NCBI RefSeq assembly: GCF_002896965.1
Contig: NZ_LYMM01000030.1
Coordinates: 1-64,000, forward strand
Length of the DNA stretch: 64,000 nt
Reading direction: 5' to 3'
From: Novosphingobium guangzhouense
Lineage (GTDB): Bacteria; Pseudomonadota; Alphaproteobacteria; Sphingomonadales; Sphingomonadaceae
Below are positions 9,639 to 20,081 of the stretch, piece after piece. Position 1 is the stretch's first letter, and each line of letters begins with the position of its first letter. The position numbers and the translations under genes were made by a program. Below the pieces are notes generated by a model, which was given only the letters and a program-made list of their open reading frames with translations, made no database searches and was not told where the DNA came from.

Positions 9639-10682
9639 ATGACTCACATGCCCATTCCTCCGGCACCGCCGCCCGCGCTGAAGCCCATCCATGTCGGTCC
9701 CGTGACGATCGACTGCCCGGTCGTGCTTGCCCCGATGACGGGCGTGTCCGACCTGCCGTTCCGCAAGATGGTCCGCGCTTTCGGTTCGGGGCTCAACGTC
9801 ACCGAGATGATCGCCAGCCCGGCCGCCATCCGCGAGACGCGCGTGTCATTGCAAAAGGCGATGTGGGACAAGATCGAGGATCCCGTCTCGATGCAGCTGG
9901 TCGGATGCGAACCTGACCAGATGGCAGAAGCGGCAAAGCTGGTCGAGGATCGCGGCGCGGCGATCATCGACATCAACATGGGCTGTCCGGTGCGCAAGGT
10001 CGTGAACGGCGATGCGGGTTCGGCGCTGATGCGCCAGGTTCCGCTGGCGACGAAGCTGATCGAGGCGACGGTCAAGGCCGTCAAGGTTCCCGTCACCGTC
10101 AAGATGCGCATGGGCTGGTGCCACGACAGTCTCAACGCCCCCGAACTTGCGCGCATTGCCGAAGATCTGGGCGCGAAGATGATCACGGTCCACGGCCGCA
10201 CCCGCAACCAGATGTACAAGGGCGAGGCCGACTGGGCCTTCGTGCGCAAGGTCAAGGACGCGGTCTCCATCCCGGTGATCGTGAATGGCGATATCTGCAC
10301 GATCGCCGATGCCGCCAATGCACTGGAGCAGTCCGGCGCGGACGGCCTGATGATCGGGCGTGGATCGTATGGACGGCCGTGGTTTCTGGGCCAGGTCATG
10401 CAGTGGTGGCGCGGCGAGGAAGTCGACGCCGATCCTTCTATCGCCGGCCAGTATGCAATCATCCGCCGCCATTACGAGGATATGCTTGACCATTATGGCG
10501 CCGACACCGGCGTCAAGATGGCCCGCAAGCACCTTGGCTGGTACATCAAGGGCGTGCGCGGCTCTGCCGAGTTCAGAAACAAGCTGAACTTCATTGCCGA
10601 TCCCGCTGAAGTGCTTCGCGAACTGGACGAATTCTACGCGCCCTATCGCGATGGTGACGATGGCCAGCTCAGGGCCGCATGA
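9639..10682 (+). CDS. dusB: tRNA-dihydrouridine synthase (NifR3 family)
   Basis: This flavoenzyme reduces uridines in the D-loop of tRNA. The 347-residue protein has the Dus signatures [16 protein letters not shown], the catalytic Cys in [11 protein letters not shown], the substrate motif [17 protein letters not shown] and an FMN-phosphate site [13 protein letters not shown]. In alphaproteobacteria this gene (nifR3) is the first of the dus-ntrB-ntrC operon, as here: the stop overlaps the ntrB ATG by 4 nt. The start at 9639 ([10 protein letters not shown]) is preferred over longer frames because those include the leader hairpin. Confidence 0.95.
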   Translation: MTHMPIPPAPPPALKPIHVGPVTIDCPVVLAPMTGVSDLPFRKMVRAFGSGLNVTEMIASPAAIRETRVSLQKAMWDKIEDPVSMQLVGCEPDQMAEAAKLVEDRGAAIIDINMGCPVRKVVNGDAGSALMRQVPLATKLIEATVKAVKVPVTVKMRMGWCHDSLNAPELARIAEDLGAKMITVHGRTRNQMYKGEADWAFVRKVKDAVSIPVIVNGDICTIADAANALEQSGADGLMIGRGSYGRPWFLGQVMQWWRGEEVDADPSIAGQYAIIRRHYEDMLDHYGADTGVKMARKHLGWYIKGVRGSAEFRNKLNFIADPAEVLRELDEFYAPYRDGDDGQLRAA

Positions 10683-11797
10683 ACCTGGAAGTCCGAACAG
10701 ACCTGCCTGATGCGCAGCGCCTTCTGGCGAGCCTGCCGCATGCAGTGCTGCTGCTGGAGTTCGGGCGCACGATCGCCTCGCTCAATCCGGCGGCCGAGCA
10801 GTTCTTCGGGCAGTCGGCGCGCCGGCTTGTCGGCACTCGCCTGCGCGACATCATGTCGATTTCCGACAGGCGCCTGCTCGATCGACTGTCGGACTCCGAA
10901 GCGCCTGTTTCCGCACGCGAAATCGTCGTCCAGATAAAGGGCAAGGGCGCGCGCCGGATCGACATAAACGTGGCCCCGGTTGCGGACAGCCCCGGCTGGC
11001 AGGTCGTGACCCTGCACGACAATTCGGCCGCAGAGGCTCTGGGCGACGATTCGGGTGGGCCTGACAATGCTGTGCTGCGCGGCCCCGAGATCATGGCGCA
11101 TGAAATCAAGAACCCGCTTGCGGGCATTCGCGGCGCCGCGCAGCTTCTCGGCCGCAAGGTTGACGAGCGGGACAAGGCGCTGACCGACCTCATCACCGGT
11201 GAGGTCGACCGCGTGGCCGGACTTATCGAGCGTATGCAGAAGCTTAGCGGCCGCACCACGCCTCCTGTCGAGCCGTGCAATCTGCACGAGGCCGCGCGCC
11301 GCGCCATCGACGTGCTGAAGGCAGCCAAGGAAGAAAAGCCCGCATTCCGGCTGGTGGAGGAATTCGACCCCTCCCTGCCACCCGTGCTGGGCAGCCCCGA
11401 CGGGCTGGTGCAGGTGATGATGAACCTGCTTTCCAACGCGGCCGATGCCTGCAAGCATGTTGCCGAACCGCGCGTGACGATCCGCACTCGTTTCGCCAGC
11501 GGGCTGCAGCTTCACACCGGGGATGACGGCGCGCCACTGCGCCTGCCGATCGAGGTCCGCGTCAGCGATAATGGCCTCGGCATCGACCCGGCCATGCGCG
11601 ATCACATTTTCGAGCCCTTCGTCACCACCAAGAAGTCGGGGCAGGGTCTTGGCCTGCCGCTCGTCCGCAAGCTGGTACGCGACATGAACGGGCGCATCAC
11701 CCATGACCGCGATGACGAGAACGGGTTGACGCACTTCCGCATCCACCTGCCGCTCGCCCGCGAGACACGCTACCGATCCCGGAGAAAACCAGCATGA
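10679..11797 (+). CDS. ntrB: Nitrogen-regulation histidine kinase NtrB
   Basis: NtrB is the soluble kinase/phosphatase that sets the phosphorylation of NtrC under control of PII. The 372-residue protein has an N-terminal PAS domain (residues about 10-120), the phospho-acceptor His141 in [16 protein letters not shown], and a C-terminal ATPase domain with N box ([11 protein letters not shown]), G1 (VSDNGLGID) and G2 ([11 protein letters not shown]) motifs. No membrane segment is present, as expected. It overlaps dusB and ntrC by 4 nt on each side. Confidence 0.95.
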   Translation: MNLEVRTDLPDAQRLLASLPHAVLLLEFGRTIASLNPAAEQFFGQSARRLVGTRLRDIMSISDRRLLDRLSDSEAPVSAREIVVQIKGKGARRIDINVAPVADSPGWQVVTLHDNSAAEALGDDSGGPDNAVLRGPEIMAHEIKNPLAGIRGAAQLLGRKVDERDKALTDLITGEVDRVAGLIERMQKLSGRTTPPVEPCNLHEAARRAIDVLKAAKEEKPAFRLVEEFDPSLPPVLGSPDGLVQVMMNLLSNAADACKHVAEPRVTIRTRFASGLQLHTGDDGAPLRLPIEVRVSDNGLGIDPAMRDHIFEPFVTTKKSGQGLGLPLVRKLVRDMNGRITHDRDDENGLTHFRIHLPLARETRYRSRRKPA

Positions 11798-13221
11798 AGA
11801 CCGACGTTCTGCTGGTCGAGGACGACATGTCCATCGCCATCGTCATCACCGCCGCGCTGGAGGCGGAAGGCTTTGGCGTATCACATTGCGTCACTATTGC
11901 CGAGCGCGACCGGATGCTGGCCGAACGGAGTTTTGCGGCACTGGTCACCGACGTGATGCTGCCCGACGGTGATGGCATAGAGACGATCGAGCGTGTCCGC
12001 ACGCTTCATCCCCAGATGCCGATTGTCATCCTTTCGGCCCAAAACACGCTCGATACAGCCGTCCGCGCTACCGACACGGGTGCCTTCGAGTATTTTCCCA
12101 AGCCGTTCGATATCGATGAACTGGCCCGCACCGTCCGCCAGGCAGCGGGGACGGCCCAGGGGTTGTCCGCCGATGGCGAGGAGCCGGTGGCGGACGGCCT
12201 GCCGCTCGTCGGCCGAAGCACCGCCATGCAGTCTGTGTTCCGCATGATCACGCGCGTGCTGCGCAATGATCTGACGGTGCTGATCCTGGGCGAGTCCGGC
12301 ACCGGCAAGGAACTTGTCGCGGAGGCGATCCACCAGCTTGGAAATCGTCGCGAAGGGCCGTTTATCGCCGTCAACACCGCCGCGATTCCCGCCGAACTGA
12401 TCGAGAGCGAGCTTTTCGGGCACGAGAAAGGCGCCTTTACCGGTGCTGTGGCACGGCACGTCGGCAAGTTTGAGCAGGCGGCCGGTGGTACACTTTTCCT
12501 GGACGAGATCGGCGACATGCCGATGCAGGCCCAGACCCGCCTTCTGCGCGCGCTGCAATCAGGCACAGTGCGCCGGGTTGGTGGTCGTGAGGAAATCCGC
12601 CTCGACACCCGCATCGTGGCGGCCACCAACAAGGATCTTGAGCCGGAAATCGCTGCGGGCCGTTTCCGCGAGGATCTCTACTACCGCCTCAACGTCGTGC
12701 CGATCCATATGCCGCCGCTGCGTGACCGGCGCGATGACATCGACGTGCTGGCGCGCCATTTCCTGCAACATGCGGCCAACGAAGGCTTGCCGCGTCGTCA
12801 ACTGACGAAGGAAGCGGCGGACGTGCTCAGCCGCCAGTCCTGGCGCGGAAATGTGCGGGAATTGAAGAACTTCATCTATCGTCTCGCGTTGCTGGCCCGC
12901 GAAGACGTCATTGATGCCGAATCGATCCTGCCGCTGCTTGCATCGGAGCCTGCGCCGGCCACGGAGGGCGAAGCTCCGGTCATGGTATTCGATATCGCAA
13001 CGGCCGTGTCGCAGTGGCTCGCCGTCAATCGTCCTGCCAGCGGCACGATCTATGACAGTGCGATGGCCGCTTTCGAACGGCCTCTCTTTGCCGAAGTCCT
13101 GCGCGAGACAGCCGGTAATCAGTTGCGCGCTGCCCAGGCGCTGGGGATTAATCGCAACACCTTGCGCAAGCGTCTGGGCGAACTTGCCCTCGACCCCGAG
13201 GAATTCGCTCGTCGGCCTTAG
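11794..13221 (+). CDS. ntrC: Sigma-54-dependent response regulator NtrC
   Basis: This is the enhancer-binding activator of nitrogen-assimilation genes. The 475-residue protein has a receiver domain with phospho-acceptor Asp53 (VTDVMLPDGD), an AAA+ domain with Walker A GESGTGKE, an intact sigma-54 contact loop GAFTGA, and Walker B-type TLFLDEIGDMP. The C-terminal Fis-type helix-turn-helix is RAAQALGINRNTLRKRLGEL. The intact GAFTGA loop contrasts with NtrX encoded 2.3 kb downstream. Confidence 0.96.
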   Translation: MKTDVLLVEDDMSIAIVITAALEAEGFGVSHCVTIAERDRMLAERSFAALVTDVMLPDGDGIETIERVRTLHPQMPIVILSAQNTLDTAVRATDTGAFEYFPKPFDIDELARTVRQAAGTAQGLSADGEEPVADGLPLVGRSTAMQSVFRMITRVLRNDLTVLILGESGTGKELVAEAIHQLGNRREGPFIAVNTAAIPAELIESELFGHEKGAFTGAVARHVGKFEQAAGGTLFLDEIGDMPMQAQTRLLRALQSGTVRRVGGREEIRLDTRIVAATNKDLEPEIAAGRFREDLYYRLNVVPIHMPPLRDRRDDIDVLARHFLQHAANEGLPRRQLTKEAADVLSRQSWRGNVRELKNFIYRLALLAREDVIDAESILPLLASEPAPATEGEAPVMVFDIATAVSQWLAVNRPASGTIYDSAMAAFERPLFAEVLRETAGNQLRAAQALGINRNTLRKRLGELALDPEEFARRP

Positions 13222-13281
13222 ATGTAGCCTCGTGGATTTACTCTTGCAGCGCGGTCACAGTCCTGTTGTAACAGCGCAACG

Positions 13282-15531
13282 ATGAGCGAGGTTGCAGTCC
13301 AGAAACGTGCATGGCCACGATGGTGGCGGCGGATGCAGGTGGCTGCGCGCCGGGCAAACTTCTTTGCCATCATGGAAGTGCTGTCTGCCGTCGCTTTCCT
13401 GGCGATGACCGTAACCACATGGTTCGCTCTCAACAGCGGCGCCGACAGGCGTGAGCTTTTGCCATCCAATCTTACGGCCAGCCTGCTTGTGGGCACGCTG
13501 GTGCCGGCCATGGCGATCCTCGTCCTGCTGGGCCGCCGCATGGCGCTTCGCCGTGCGGCGGAGCACGCCACGGGCGGGACCGGGCAGATGCACGTCCGGC
13601 TGGTGTTCATCTTCTCGCTGATCGCGGCGATCCCGACGCTGCTCGTCGTGGTCTTCGCGTCGTGGCTGTTTCAGTCCGGCGTCGAGTTCTGGTTTTCCGA
13701 CAGTTCTCGTGGTCTGCTTGAAAATGCGAACAAGCTGGCGCGGGGATACTACGAACAGACCCTGCGTGACGTCGGCTACGAATCTGTCGCGATGGCAACC
13801 GACTCGCGCGAGGAACTGAGCCGCAGTCCTGTGGCAAGCCGTGAATTCCAGGCGTTCCTCTCGTTCCACGTCATCCGCCGGAATCTGAGCGGCGCAGCAA
13901 TCATCCAGATCGATTCGAGCGGAGAGCAGCGCACGCCGATCATCGTCGACCCCGATGGCGTGGCGGAGAACAACCGGATCAGCAAGATCGGCCTTGAGCA
14001 GCTGGACAAGGGAGAGCCCTATGTCGTCAGCGCCAAGGACAACCGCATCGTGGCAGCCGCCCCGATCGAGCGGTCCTCCGGCGTCTATCTGCTTGTGGTG
14101 CGCAGTTCGGATTTGCTGTCGCTCAGCCAGGGTGAGCGTGCCGAGAACATCGTGCAGGCTTACGAGGTGCTGACCAACCGGGCGCGCGTACTGCAATTGC
14201 GCTTCAACGTGGCGCTGTTCGTGGCATCGCTGGCGCTGGTGGGGCTTTCGGTTTGGTTTGCGCTGCGCTTCGCGGATCGTCAGGTTGAGCCATTGTACGA
14301 ACTTGTCGATGCCGCGCGGCGGGTGGGGGCAGGCAACTATGCCTTGCGGATTGAAGGGCGTACCGGGGCTGACGAAATCGGCCTGCTGAACCGGGCCTTC
14401 AACCGCATGACCGCGCAGATCGACAAGCAGACACAGGCGTTGCTTGGCGCCAACCGCCAACTGCACGAACGCAGCGTCTTTATCGAGGCCGTTCTGGAAT
14501 CGGTGACTTCGGGCATCATTTCGCTCGACGGGGAAGGGCGCATCCTGCTGCTCAACTCAACGGCACAGAAGCTGCTGACCAATCGCCCCGAAGACGTGCT
14601 GGAAGGTGTGCCGATTGCCGAACTTGCCCCCTCGATCGGATCGATTCTGGAGCAGGGGGCCAGCAGCGGCCTGATCCAGTACAACCGCGGTGGCGATCTG
14701 CTGACGCTGGCCGTCAAGACCAGCCGCGATGCTACCGGGCACGTCATCACCTTCGAGGATATCACGCGCCAGCTTCTCGACCAGCGCACAGCGGCATGGT
14801 CGGACGTCGCCCGGCGCATTGCGCACGAAATCAAGAACCCGCTTACGCCAATCCAGCTGGCGACCGAGCGTCTCAGCCGCCGCTATCGCAAGCAGATCAC
14901 GGACAATCCCGAACTGTTCGAAGATCTGACCCGCACGATCATCCGGCAGGTCGGCGACTTGCGCAAGATGGTGGACGAGTTCTCGTCCTTCGCACGCCTG
15001 CCCAAGCCCGTGTTCAGAACGGAAGACCCGGTCGCTCTCACCCGGCAGGCCCTGTTCCTGCAGGAAGTGGCACGCCCCGACATCGACTTTCGCTTTGGTG
15101 CAGAGCGCGACATTCGCGTGATCGAATGCGACCGGCATCAATTCGGGCAGGCGATGACCAATGTTCTCAAGAACGCGGTCGAAGCGATTGAAGCAAAGTC
15201 AAAAGACGCGGATGGCGATTATCCGGGCGCTATTTCTGTCGAAGTCGTCGATGAGGATCACTCCATCCTTGTGCGCGTAACCGACAATGGGATCGGGCTG
15301 TCACAGGACAAGGAACGCCTGATCGAACCTTACGTGACGACGCGAGAGAAAGGCACCGGTCTCGGTCTCGCGATCGTCAACAAGATCATCGAGGAGCACG
15401 GCGGTGAAATGACGTTCACGGCCGCGCAAGGAGGGGGCACCACGGTTACCATGCGCTTTGCGCATGACCCGTCGGCACAGGAAGCAGCAACCGGTTCGGT
15501 TTCCGCGCGCAAGCCGGAAGCCGCGCAATGA
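13282..15531 (+). CDS. ntrY: Membrane sensor histidine kinase NtrY
   Basis: NtrY is the membrane-bound partner of NtrX, linked in alphaproteobacteria to nitrogen and redox control. The 749-residue protein has three N-terminal membrane segments (about residues 29-50, 67-85 and 107-129), a periplasmic sensor region, a fourth membrane segment near 309-328, a HAMP domain, a PAS domain, and a kinase core with phospho-acceptor His515 in [17 protein letters not shown]-binding motifs VTDNGIGLS and [10 protein letters not shown] follow. A 60-nt gap separates it from ntrC, so it may have its own promoter. Confidence 0.95.
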   Translation: MSEVAVQKRAWPRWWRRMQVAARRANFFAIMEVLSAVAFLAMTVTTWFALNSGADRRELLPSNLTASLLVGTLVPAMAILVLLGRRMALRRAAEHATGGTGQMHVRLVFIFSLIAAIPTLLVVVFASWLFQSGVEFWFSDSSRGLLENANKLARGYYEQTLRDVGYESVAMATDSREELSRSPVASREFQAFLSFHVIRRNLSGAAIIQIDSSGEQRTPIIVDPDGVAENNRISKIGLEQLDKGEPYVVSAKDNRIVAAAPIERSSGVYLLVVRSSDLLSLSQGERAENIVQAYEVLTNRARVLQLRFNVALFVASLALVGLSVWFALRFADRQVEPLYELVDAARRVGAGNYALRIEGRTGADEIGLLNRAFNRMTAQIDKQTQALLGANRQLHERSVFIEAVLESVTSGIISLDGEGRILLLNSTAQKLLTNRPEDVLEGVPIAELAPSIGSILEQGASSGLIQYNRGGDLLTLAVKTSRDATGHVITFEDITRQLLDQRTAAWSDVARRIAHEIKNPLTPIQLATERLSRRYRKQITDNPELFEDLTRTIIRQVGDLRKMVDEFSSFARLPKPVFRTEDPVALTRQALFLQEVARPDIDFRFGAERDIRVIECDRHQFGQAMTNVLKNAVEAIEAKSKDADGDYPGAISVEVVDEDHSILVRVTDNGIGLSQDKERLIEPYVTTREKGTGLGLAIVNKIIEEHGGEMTFTAAQGGGTTVTMRFAHDPSAQEAATGSVSARKPEAAQ

Positions 15532-15562
15532 CCCGTTTTTCCAGCACGAAGAAGATTGGCCC

Positions 15563-16963
15563 ATGGCACTTGATATCCTGATCGTCGACGACGAACGCGA
15601 CATTCGCGAACTGGTCGCCGGCGTGCTGAGCGACGAAGGCTACGAATGCCGCACGGCGGGCGACAGTGATGCTGCGCTGGCTGCGGTCGATGCCCGCCGT
15701 CCCTCACTTGTCCTGCTTGACGTGTGGCTACACGGCAGCCCCATGGATGGGCTGGAAATTCTCGACGCGATCAAGGCTCGTGAGCCCGAACTGCCGGTCA
15801 TCATCTTTTCCGGCCATGGCAATATCGACACGGCTGTGGCAGCCATTAGTCGTGGTGCTGTAGACTTTATCGAAAAGCCTTTCGAAGCCGAAAAGCTGCT
15901 TCACCTTGTCGCCCGTGCTACCGAAACGGAACGCTTGCGCCGTGAAAATGCGCAACTGCGGCAGGGCGTCTCGACCGGGGAAGAATTCACCGGTTCCAGC
16001 GGTGCGATCAATCAGGTTCGCGCCACTCTCAAGCGCGTCGCCAATACCGGGAGCCGGCTGCTCATCACCGGGCCTGCAGGATCGGGCAAGGAAGTGGCCG
16101 CAAGGTTGCTTCACGCCTGGAGCCCGCGTGCCGGCAACGCCTTTGTCAGCGTCAATTCCGCTCGCATCACGCCTGAACGTTTCGAGCAGGAGCTTTTCGG
16201 CGAAGAAGCCGACGGCACGCTGATCCGTTCGGGTCTTCTCGAAAGCGCCGACGGCGGCACGCTCTATTTCGATGAGGTGGCGGACATGCCGTTGTCGACG
16301 CAGGCGCGCATACTGCGTGTCCTGACCGATCAGGCCTTCGTGCGGGTGGGCGGCACCCGGCAGATCCGCGTCGACGTGCGCGTCGTTTCTTCCACATCTC
16401 GCGATCTTGAAAAGGAAATCACGGAACGCAGGTTCCGCGAAGACCTTTTCTATCGGCTCAACGTAGTGCCGATCTCGATACCCGCGCTGCGGGAGCGTCG
16501 AGATGATATCCCGGCCCTGATCGACCACTTCTTTGCGCGCTATGCCAATGAACAGGGCGTTACCCCGCCTCAGGTCAGCGGAGAGGCGATGACCGCTTTG
16601 CAGGCTTACGAATGGCCCGGCAACGTGCGCCAGCTACGCAACGTGGTCGAACGCACCGTCATCATGGCGCCGCGCGAAAAACTGGCCCGGATCGAAGCCG
16701 ATATGCTTCCTCCTGAAATCTTCAGCAGCCGGGGAGGGGGCGGTGATGCCGGCGTTACCGTCATTATGAGCGCGCCCTTACGTGAGGCCCGCGAAAGCTT
16801 TGAACGAGAATACCTGCGCGTTCAGATTCGTCGGTTTTCCGGCAATATTTCGAAGACGGCGGCCTTCATCGGGATGGAGCGATCAGCCCTCCACCGTAAG
16901 CTCAAGCTGCTCGGCATGTCCGAGCGCCGTGAGGATGAAACGGACCTCGACGAACCGATCTGA
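15563..16963 (+). CDS. ntrX: Response regulator NtrX lacking the sigma-54 contact loop
   Basis: The 466-residue protein has a receiver domain with Asp53 ([10 protein letters not shown]), an AAA+ domain with Walker A GPAGSGKE and [11 protein letters not shown], and a Fis-type DNA-binding end ([19 protein letters not shown]). At the position where NtrC has GAFTGA, this protein reads [16 protein letters not shown], so the loop that touches sigma-54 is absent. NtrX proteins of several alphaproteobacteria are known to lack it and act without sigma-54. The ATG at 15563 starts the receiver domain directly; a longer frame exists but adds residues that overlap the end of ntrY. Confidence 0.95.
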   Translation: MALDILIVDDERDIRELVAGVLSDEGYECRTAGDSDAALAAVDARRPSLVLLDVWLHGSPMDGLEILDAIKAREPELPVIIFSGHGNIDTAVAAISRGAVDFIEKPFEAEKLLHLVARATETERLRRENAQLRQGVSTGEEFTGSSGAINQVRATLKRVANTGSRLLITGPAGSGKEVAARLLHAWSPRAGNAFVSVNSARITPERFEQELFGEEADGTLIRSGLLESADGGTLYFDEVADMPLSTQARILRVLTDQAFVRVGGTRQIRVDVRVVSSTSRDLEKEITERRFREDLFYRLNVVPISIPALRERRDDIPALIDHFFARYANEQGVTPPQVSGEAMTALQAYEWPGNVRQLRNVVERTVIMAPREKLARIEADMLPPEIFSSRGGGGDAGVTVIMSAPLREARESFEREYLRVQIRRFSGNISKTAAFIGMERSALHRKLKLLGMSERREDETDLDEPI

Positions 16964-17015
16964 GTTGCGGTGTAACATTTCTGCTACAAAAACCCCGTTT
17001 ACTGCATTGCAGCAA

Positions 17016-17096
17016 ATGGGTAGTTTCCGATTCGAGAACGGCCCGCGCCAACAGCGGGACCAGATCGCGGACCGCATGGGCGGCCGCCAAAAATAA
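17016..17096 (+). CDS. Possible 26-residue leader peptide upstream of hfq
   Basis: A small open frame starts at ATG 17016 and encodes a basic, hydrophilic 26-residue peptide (begins [16 protein letters not shown]). It stops at TAA 17094-17096, directly followed by GGAG, which serves as the hfq ribosome-binding site. The stop is 11 nt before the hfq ATG, so a ribosome finishing here would sit on the hfq initiation region. The codon choice looks like that of the neighbours, but the ORF is too short to judge by composition. Treat it as a candidate. Confidence 0.35.
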   Translation: MGSFRFENGPRQQRDQIADRMGGRQK

Positions 17097-17107
17097 GGAG
17101 CATACAC

Positions 17108-17701
17108 ATGGCTGGTCGTACCCTTTCTGCGCGACCCAAATCGACGCCGGCCCCCGAAACCGAGGACGCCGCTCCGTCCGTAGCCGCAGATGCTGCGCCC
17201 GCGCCGGCTCCCGTCACGGGCGGGAAGGGTGGTCAGAACCTTCAGGACCAGTTCCTGAACCTTCTGCGCAAGAACAAGACCCCGGTAACCATGTTCCTGG
17301 TCAAGGGCGTGAAGCTGCAGGGTATCGTCACCTGGTTCGACAACTTCTCGATCCTGCTGCGTCGCGACGGTCAATCGCAGCTTGTCTACAAGCATGCCAT
17401 TTCCACGATCATGCCGTCGACCCCGGTCGATGCCCGCCAGTTCGGCAATGGTCCGGAGAACACCAAGAAGCAGCGCGTTCTGCAGGACGTCTTCCTTTCC
17501 AGCATCCGCAACGCCGGTGTGCAGGTGACGATGTTCCTGATCAATGGCGTGATGCTTCAGGGTCGCGTTGCTGCATATGACCTGTTTTGCATGCTGCTCG
17601 AGCGCGAAGGCTACGTGCAGCTTGCGTACAAGCATGCGGTTTCGACGATTCAGCCCGTGACTCCAGTCGACCTTCAGGCGCATGAAGAAGCCGACGACTG
17701 A
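17108..17701 (+). CDS. hfq: RNA chaperone Hfq with two tandem Sm-like domains
   Basis: Hfq binds small RNAs and mRNAs as a hexameric ring of single-domain subunits of usually 70-110 residues. This protein has 197 residues and two Hfq domains 80 residues apart: repeat 1 about 44-104 ([20 protein letters not shown] ... YKHAIST, with Tyr94-Lys95-His96) and repeat 2 about 124-184 ([14 protein letters not shown] ... YKHAVST, Tyr174-Lys175-His176). A 40-residue Ala/Pro-rich N-terminal tail precedes them. Repeat 2 keeps the KH motif but has a less basic rim (IRNAG). A ring would need three copies (inference). It is followed by hflX, the classic order. Confidence 0.95.
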   Translation: MAGRTLSARPKSTPAPETEDAAPSVAADAAPAPAPVTGGKGGQNLQDQFLNLLRKNKTPVTMFLVKGVKLQGIVTWFDNFSILLRRDGQSQLVYKHAISTIMPSTPVDARQFGNGPENTKKQRVLQDVFLSSIRNAGVQVTMFLINGVMLQGRVAAYDLFCMLLEREGYVQLAYKHAVSTIQPVTPVDLQAHEEADD

Positions 17702-17717
17702 GAAAAGCTGAACAAAA

Positions 17718-19064
17718 TTGAACGATGAACTCAAGGGCGAGGTCACGCGCGGCGCGCGTGCCCTCGTCGTCTATCCGCAAATGAAGGGGCCAAGGGGCGA
17801 TCGCAGCGACCTTGATCCCGAAGCCCGCCTTGAAGAAGCGAAGGGCCTTGCACTGGCCATCGGTCTCGAAGTGGCCGACGCGATGGCGATCGTCATCCGC
17901 GAAGCGCGCCCCGGCACCCTTTTCGGCGAAGGCCAGATCCAGAACATTGCCACCGCCTGCGCGTTGAACGAGGCGGAACTGATTATCGTGGACGGCTCGC
18001 TGTCAGCGATCCAGCAGCGCAATCTGGAGGAAAAGCTCAAACGCAAGGTCATCGACCGCACCGGGCTGATCCTTGAGATCTTCGGCGAACGGGCAGCGAC
18101 TGCGGAAGGGCGCTTGCAGGTCGAACTTGCGCATCTTGACTATCAGGCCGGACGCCTTGTGCGTAGCTGGACGCACCTTGAGCGCCAGCGCGGCGGCTTC
18201 GGATTCCTCGGCGGCCCGGGCGAAACACAGATCGAAGCCGACCGTCGCATGATTCGCGACCGTATGGCCAAGATACGCCGCGAACTCGAACAAGTTCGCC
18301 GAACGCGCGGCTTGCATCGCGACAGGCGTGAAAAGGCGCCTTGGCCGGTCATCGCGCTTGTCGGCTATACCAACGCAGGCAAGTCCACACTGTTCAATCG
18401 GCTGACCGGCGCCGGCGTCATGGCGGAAAATCTGCTTTTCGCTACGCTCGATCCCACCATGCGCGCAATCCGGCTGCCTGGGCTGGAGAAGGCGATCCTG
18501 TCCGACACGGTGGGGTTCATCTCGGATTTGCCCACCCAGCTTGTCGCTGCATTCCGGGCGACCTTGGAAGAAGTTACTGCTGCAGACGTCATCGTCCATG
18601 TGCGTGATATCGCCAACCCCGACACGGAATCGCAGAAGCGCCAGGTGCTTGAGGTGCTTTCCGATCTGGGCGTGATCACGGCTCCGGAAGACGAAGAAGG
18701 GCAGGAAGACGCGGCGATCCCCATTATCGAGGTGTGGAACAAGTGGGACTTGCTGGGGGCCGATCAGGCTGGTTCGCTGCGCGAAGCCATGGAGCACCGC
18801 GATGGCGAAACGATCGTGGCCCTGTCAGCGCTGACGGGCGTGGGCTGTGACGAACTGTTGGAAACGGCGGGACGCAAGCTCACTCAGGATTCGAGGACTT
18901 ACACCTTCGTGCTTCCCGTCGCGGATGGCCAGCGGTTCGCGTTCCTTCACGCCCGTGGTGAAGTGCTGTCGGAACAAGACGCCGGCGAAGGCGAGCAGGG
19001 GCCGCAAATCCGGCTCGAAGTCCGCCTTTCAGAGCGTGAGCTTGGGCGATATCGCGCTCTTTAA
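17718..19064 (+). CDS. hflX: Ribosome-associated GTPase HflX
   Basis: HflX splits or rescues ribosomes under stress. The 448-residue protein has the HflX N-terminal domain with a Gly-rich FGFLGGPGETQIEADRR linker, then the G domain: G1 GYTNAGKSTLF, G3 DTVGF and G4 NKWD, and a C-terminal domain. The start appears to be TTG at 17718 (MNDELKGEV), 16 nt after hfq, since no in-frame ATG or GTG near this point has a better site. Its end overlaps the end of the opposing mazG gene by 4 nt. Confidence 0.93.
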   Translation: MNDELKGEVTRGARALVVYPQMKGPRGDRSDLDPEARLEEAKGLALAIGLEVADAMAIVIREARPGTLFGEGQIQNIATACALNEAELIIVDGSLSAIQQRNLEEKLKRKVIDRTGLILEIFGERAATAEGRLQVELAHLDYQAGRLVRSWTHLERQRGGFGFLGGPGETQIEADRRMIRDRMAKIRRELEQVRRTRGLHRDRREKAPWPVIALVGYTNAGKSTLFNRLTGAGVMAENLLFATLDPTMRAIRLPGLEKAILSDTVGFISDLPTQLVAAFRATLEEVTAADVIVHVRDIANPDTESQKRQVLEVLSDLGVITAPEDEEGQEDAAIPIIEVWNKWDLLGADQAGSLREAMEHRDGETIVALSALTGVGCDELLETAGRKLTQDSRTYTFVLPVADGQRFAFLHARGEVLSEQDAGEGEQGPQIRLEVRLSERELGRYRAL

Positions 19065-19843
19065 GAGCGCGCTTCGTTGCGTTTGACGACCTGCCAGTAG
19101 CCTTCCTGTTCGTTGAGCGGGAGGGCTGCGAATTCCACGCCGTCATCAGCCGCGCACGCTTCCATGGCCCGGAAACGGCGCTCGAACTTTGCATTCGCGG
19201 CGCGCAGTGCATCTTCTGGCGCGATCCCGTTGAGGCGGACAAGATTGACTGCGGCGAACAGCAGATCACCAGCCTCTTCCAGCTTGTGGCAGGCATCGGC
19301 TTCCGCCAATTCGACCATTTCCTCAGCCACCTTATCCGCAGCGCCGCTGGGATCTGGCCAGTCAAAACCCACGCGAGCCGCGCGCTTCTGCAGTTTTTCA
19401 GCGCGCATCAGCGCGGGCAGGGACAGGGCAACACCATCGATTGCACTGTTGGCTCCCTTGGCGGCGCGTTCATTTGCCTTGAGTTTCTCCCACCGATCCG
19501 TTTGCGCATCATCGGATGTGTCGTCTCCGAAGATATGCGGATGGCGTGCTTCCAGCTTGTCCGAGATGGCTGCAGCCACATCGTCGAAAGCGAAGTGTCC
19601 GAGTTCTTCAGCCATGCGGGCATGAAATACAACCTGCAGCAACAAGTCGCCAAGTTCCTCATGCAGAGACGGAATGTCAGCATGGGCGATCGCTTCGGCG
19701 ACCTCATAGGCTTCCTCTATCGTATAAGGCGCGATTGTGGCGAAGGTCTGTTCCTTGTCCCATTCACAACCATCCTGCGGATCGCGCAGACGGGCCATTA
19801 TGGACAGAAGGCGGCTGATCTGAGGCTGTGAGATGTCCGTCAT
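19061..19843 (-). CDS. mazG: Nucleoside triphosphate pyrophosphohydrolase MazG
   Basis: MazG hydrolyses (d)NTPs to monophosphates and lowers stress alarmone effects in E. coli. The 260-residue protein has the two MazG-type domains: the first with the metal-binding pattern EEAYEVAEAI and ELGDLLLQVVFHA, the second with KVAEEMVELAEA and KLEEAGDLLFAAVNL. This is the full two-domain bacterial form. It is convergent with hflX with overlapping ends. Its start at 19843 has only a weak GGGA site. Confidence 0.93.
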   Translation of the reverse strand: MTDISQPQISRLLSIMARLRDPQDGCEWDKEQTFATIAPYTIEEAYEVAEAIAHADIPSLHEELGDLLLQVVFHARMAEELGHFAFDDVAAAISDKLEARHPHIFGDDTSDDAQTDRWEKLKANERAAKGANSAIDGVALSLPALMRAEKLQKRAARVGFDWPDPSGAADKVAEEMVELAEADACHKLEEAGDLLFAAVNLVRLNGIAPEDALRAANAKFERRFRAMEACAADDGVEFAALPLNEQEGYWQVVKRNEARS

Positions 19844-19895
19844 TCCCGATGCGATAATGATGATTATGTAAAGTATGTGAGTGCGAGCAGCCAGT

Positions 19896-20081
19896 TCACG
19901 GCTCTATCCTGAAGCCTGACCACTGGATCACCATCACGAGTCCAATGATGATGACCGCCCATATGGCCGCGAGCCGCAACACCTGCATGTCACCAAGTGC
20001 CCGGATCTGCGGATTGCGCAAGGCCAGCACAAGGCAGCCTGCAATGGCAATCATCGAAACGAGCATGGCCATCATATTCAC
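19896..20081 (-). CDS. Small two-segment membrane protein
   Basis: This 61-residue protein begins at GTG 20081, which overlaps the stop of the metallo-hydrolase gene (GTGA). Two hydrophobic stretches are visible (MAMLVSMIAIAGCLVLAL and LAAIWAVIIIGLVMVIQW) separated by RNPQIRALGDMQVLR. I do not recognise a named family. Its 4-nt overlap makes it the last member of the metG-tatD chain before mazG. Confidence 0.7.
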   Translation of the reverse strand: MNMMAMLVSMIAIAGCLVLALRNPQIRALGDMQVLRLAAIWAVIIIGLVMVIQWSGFRIEP

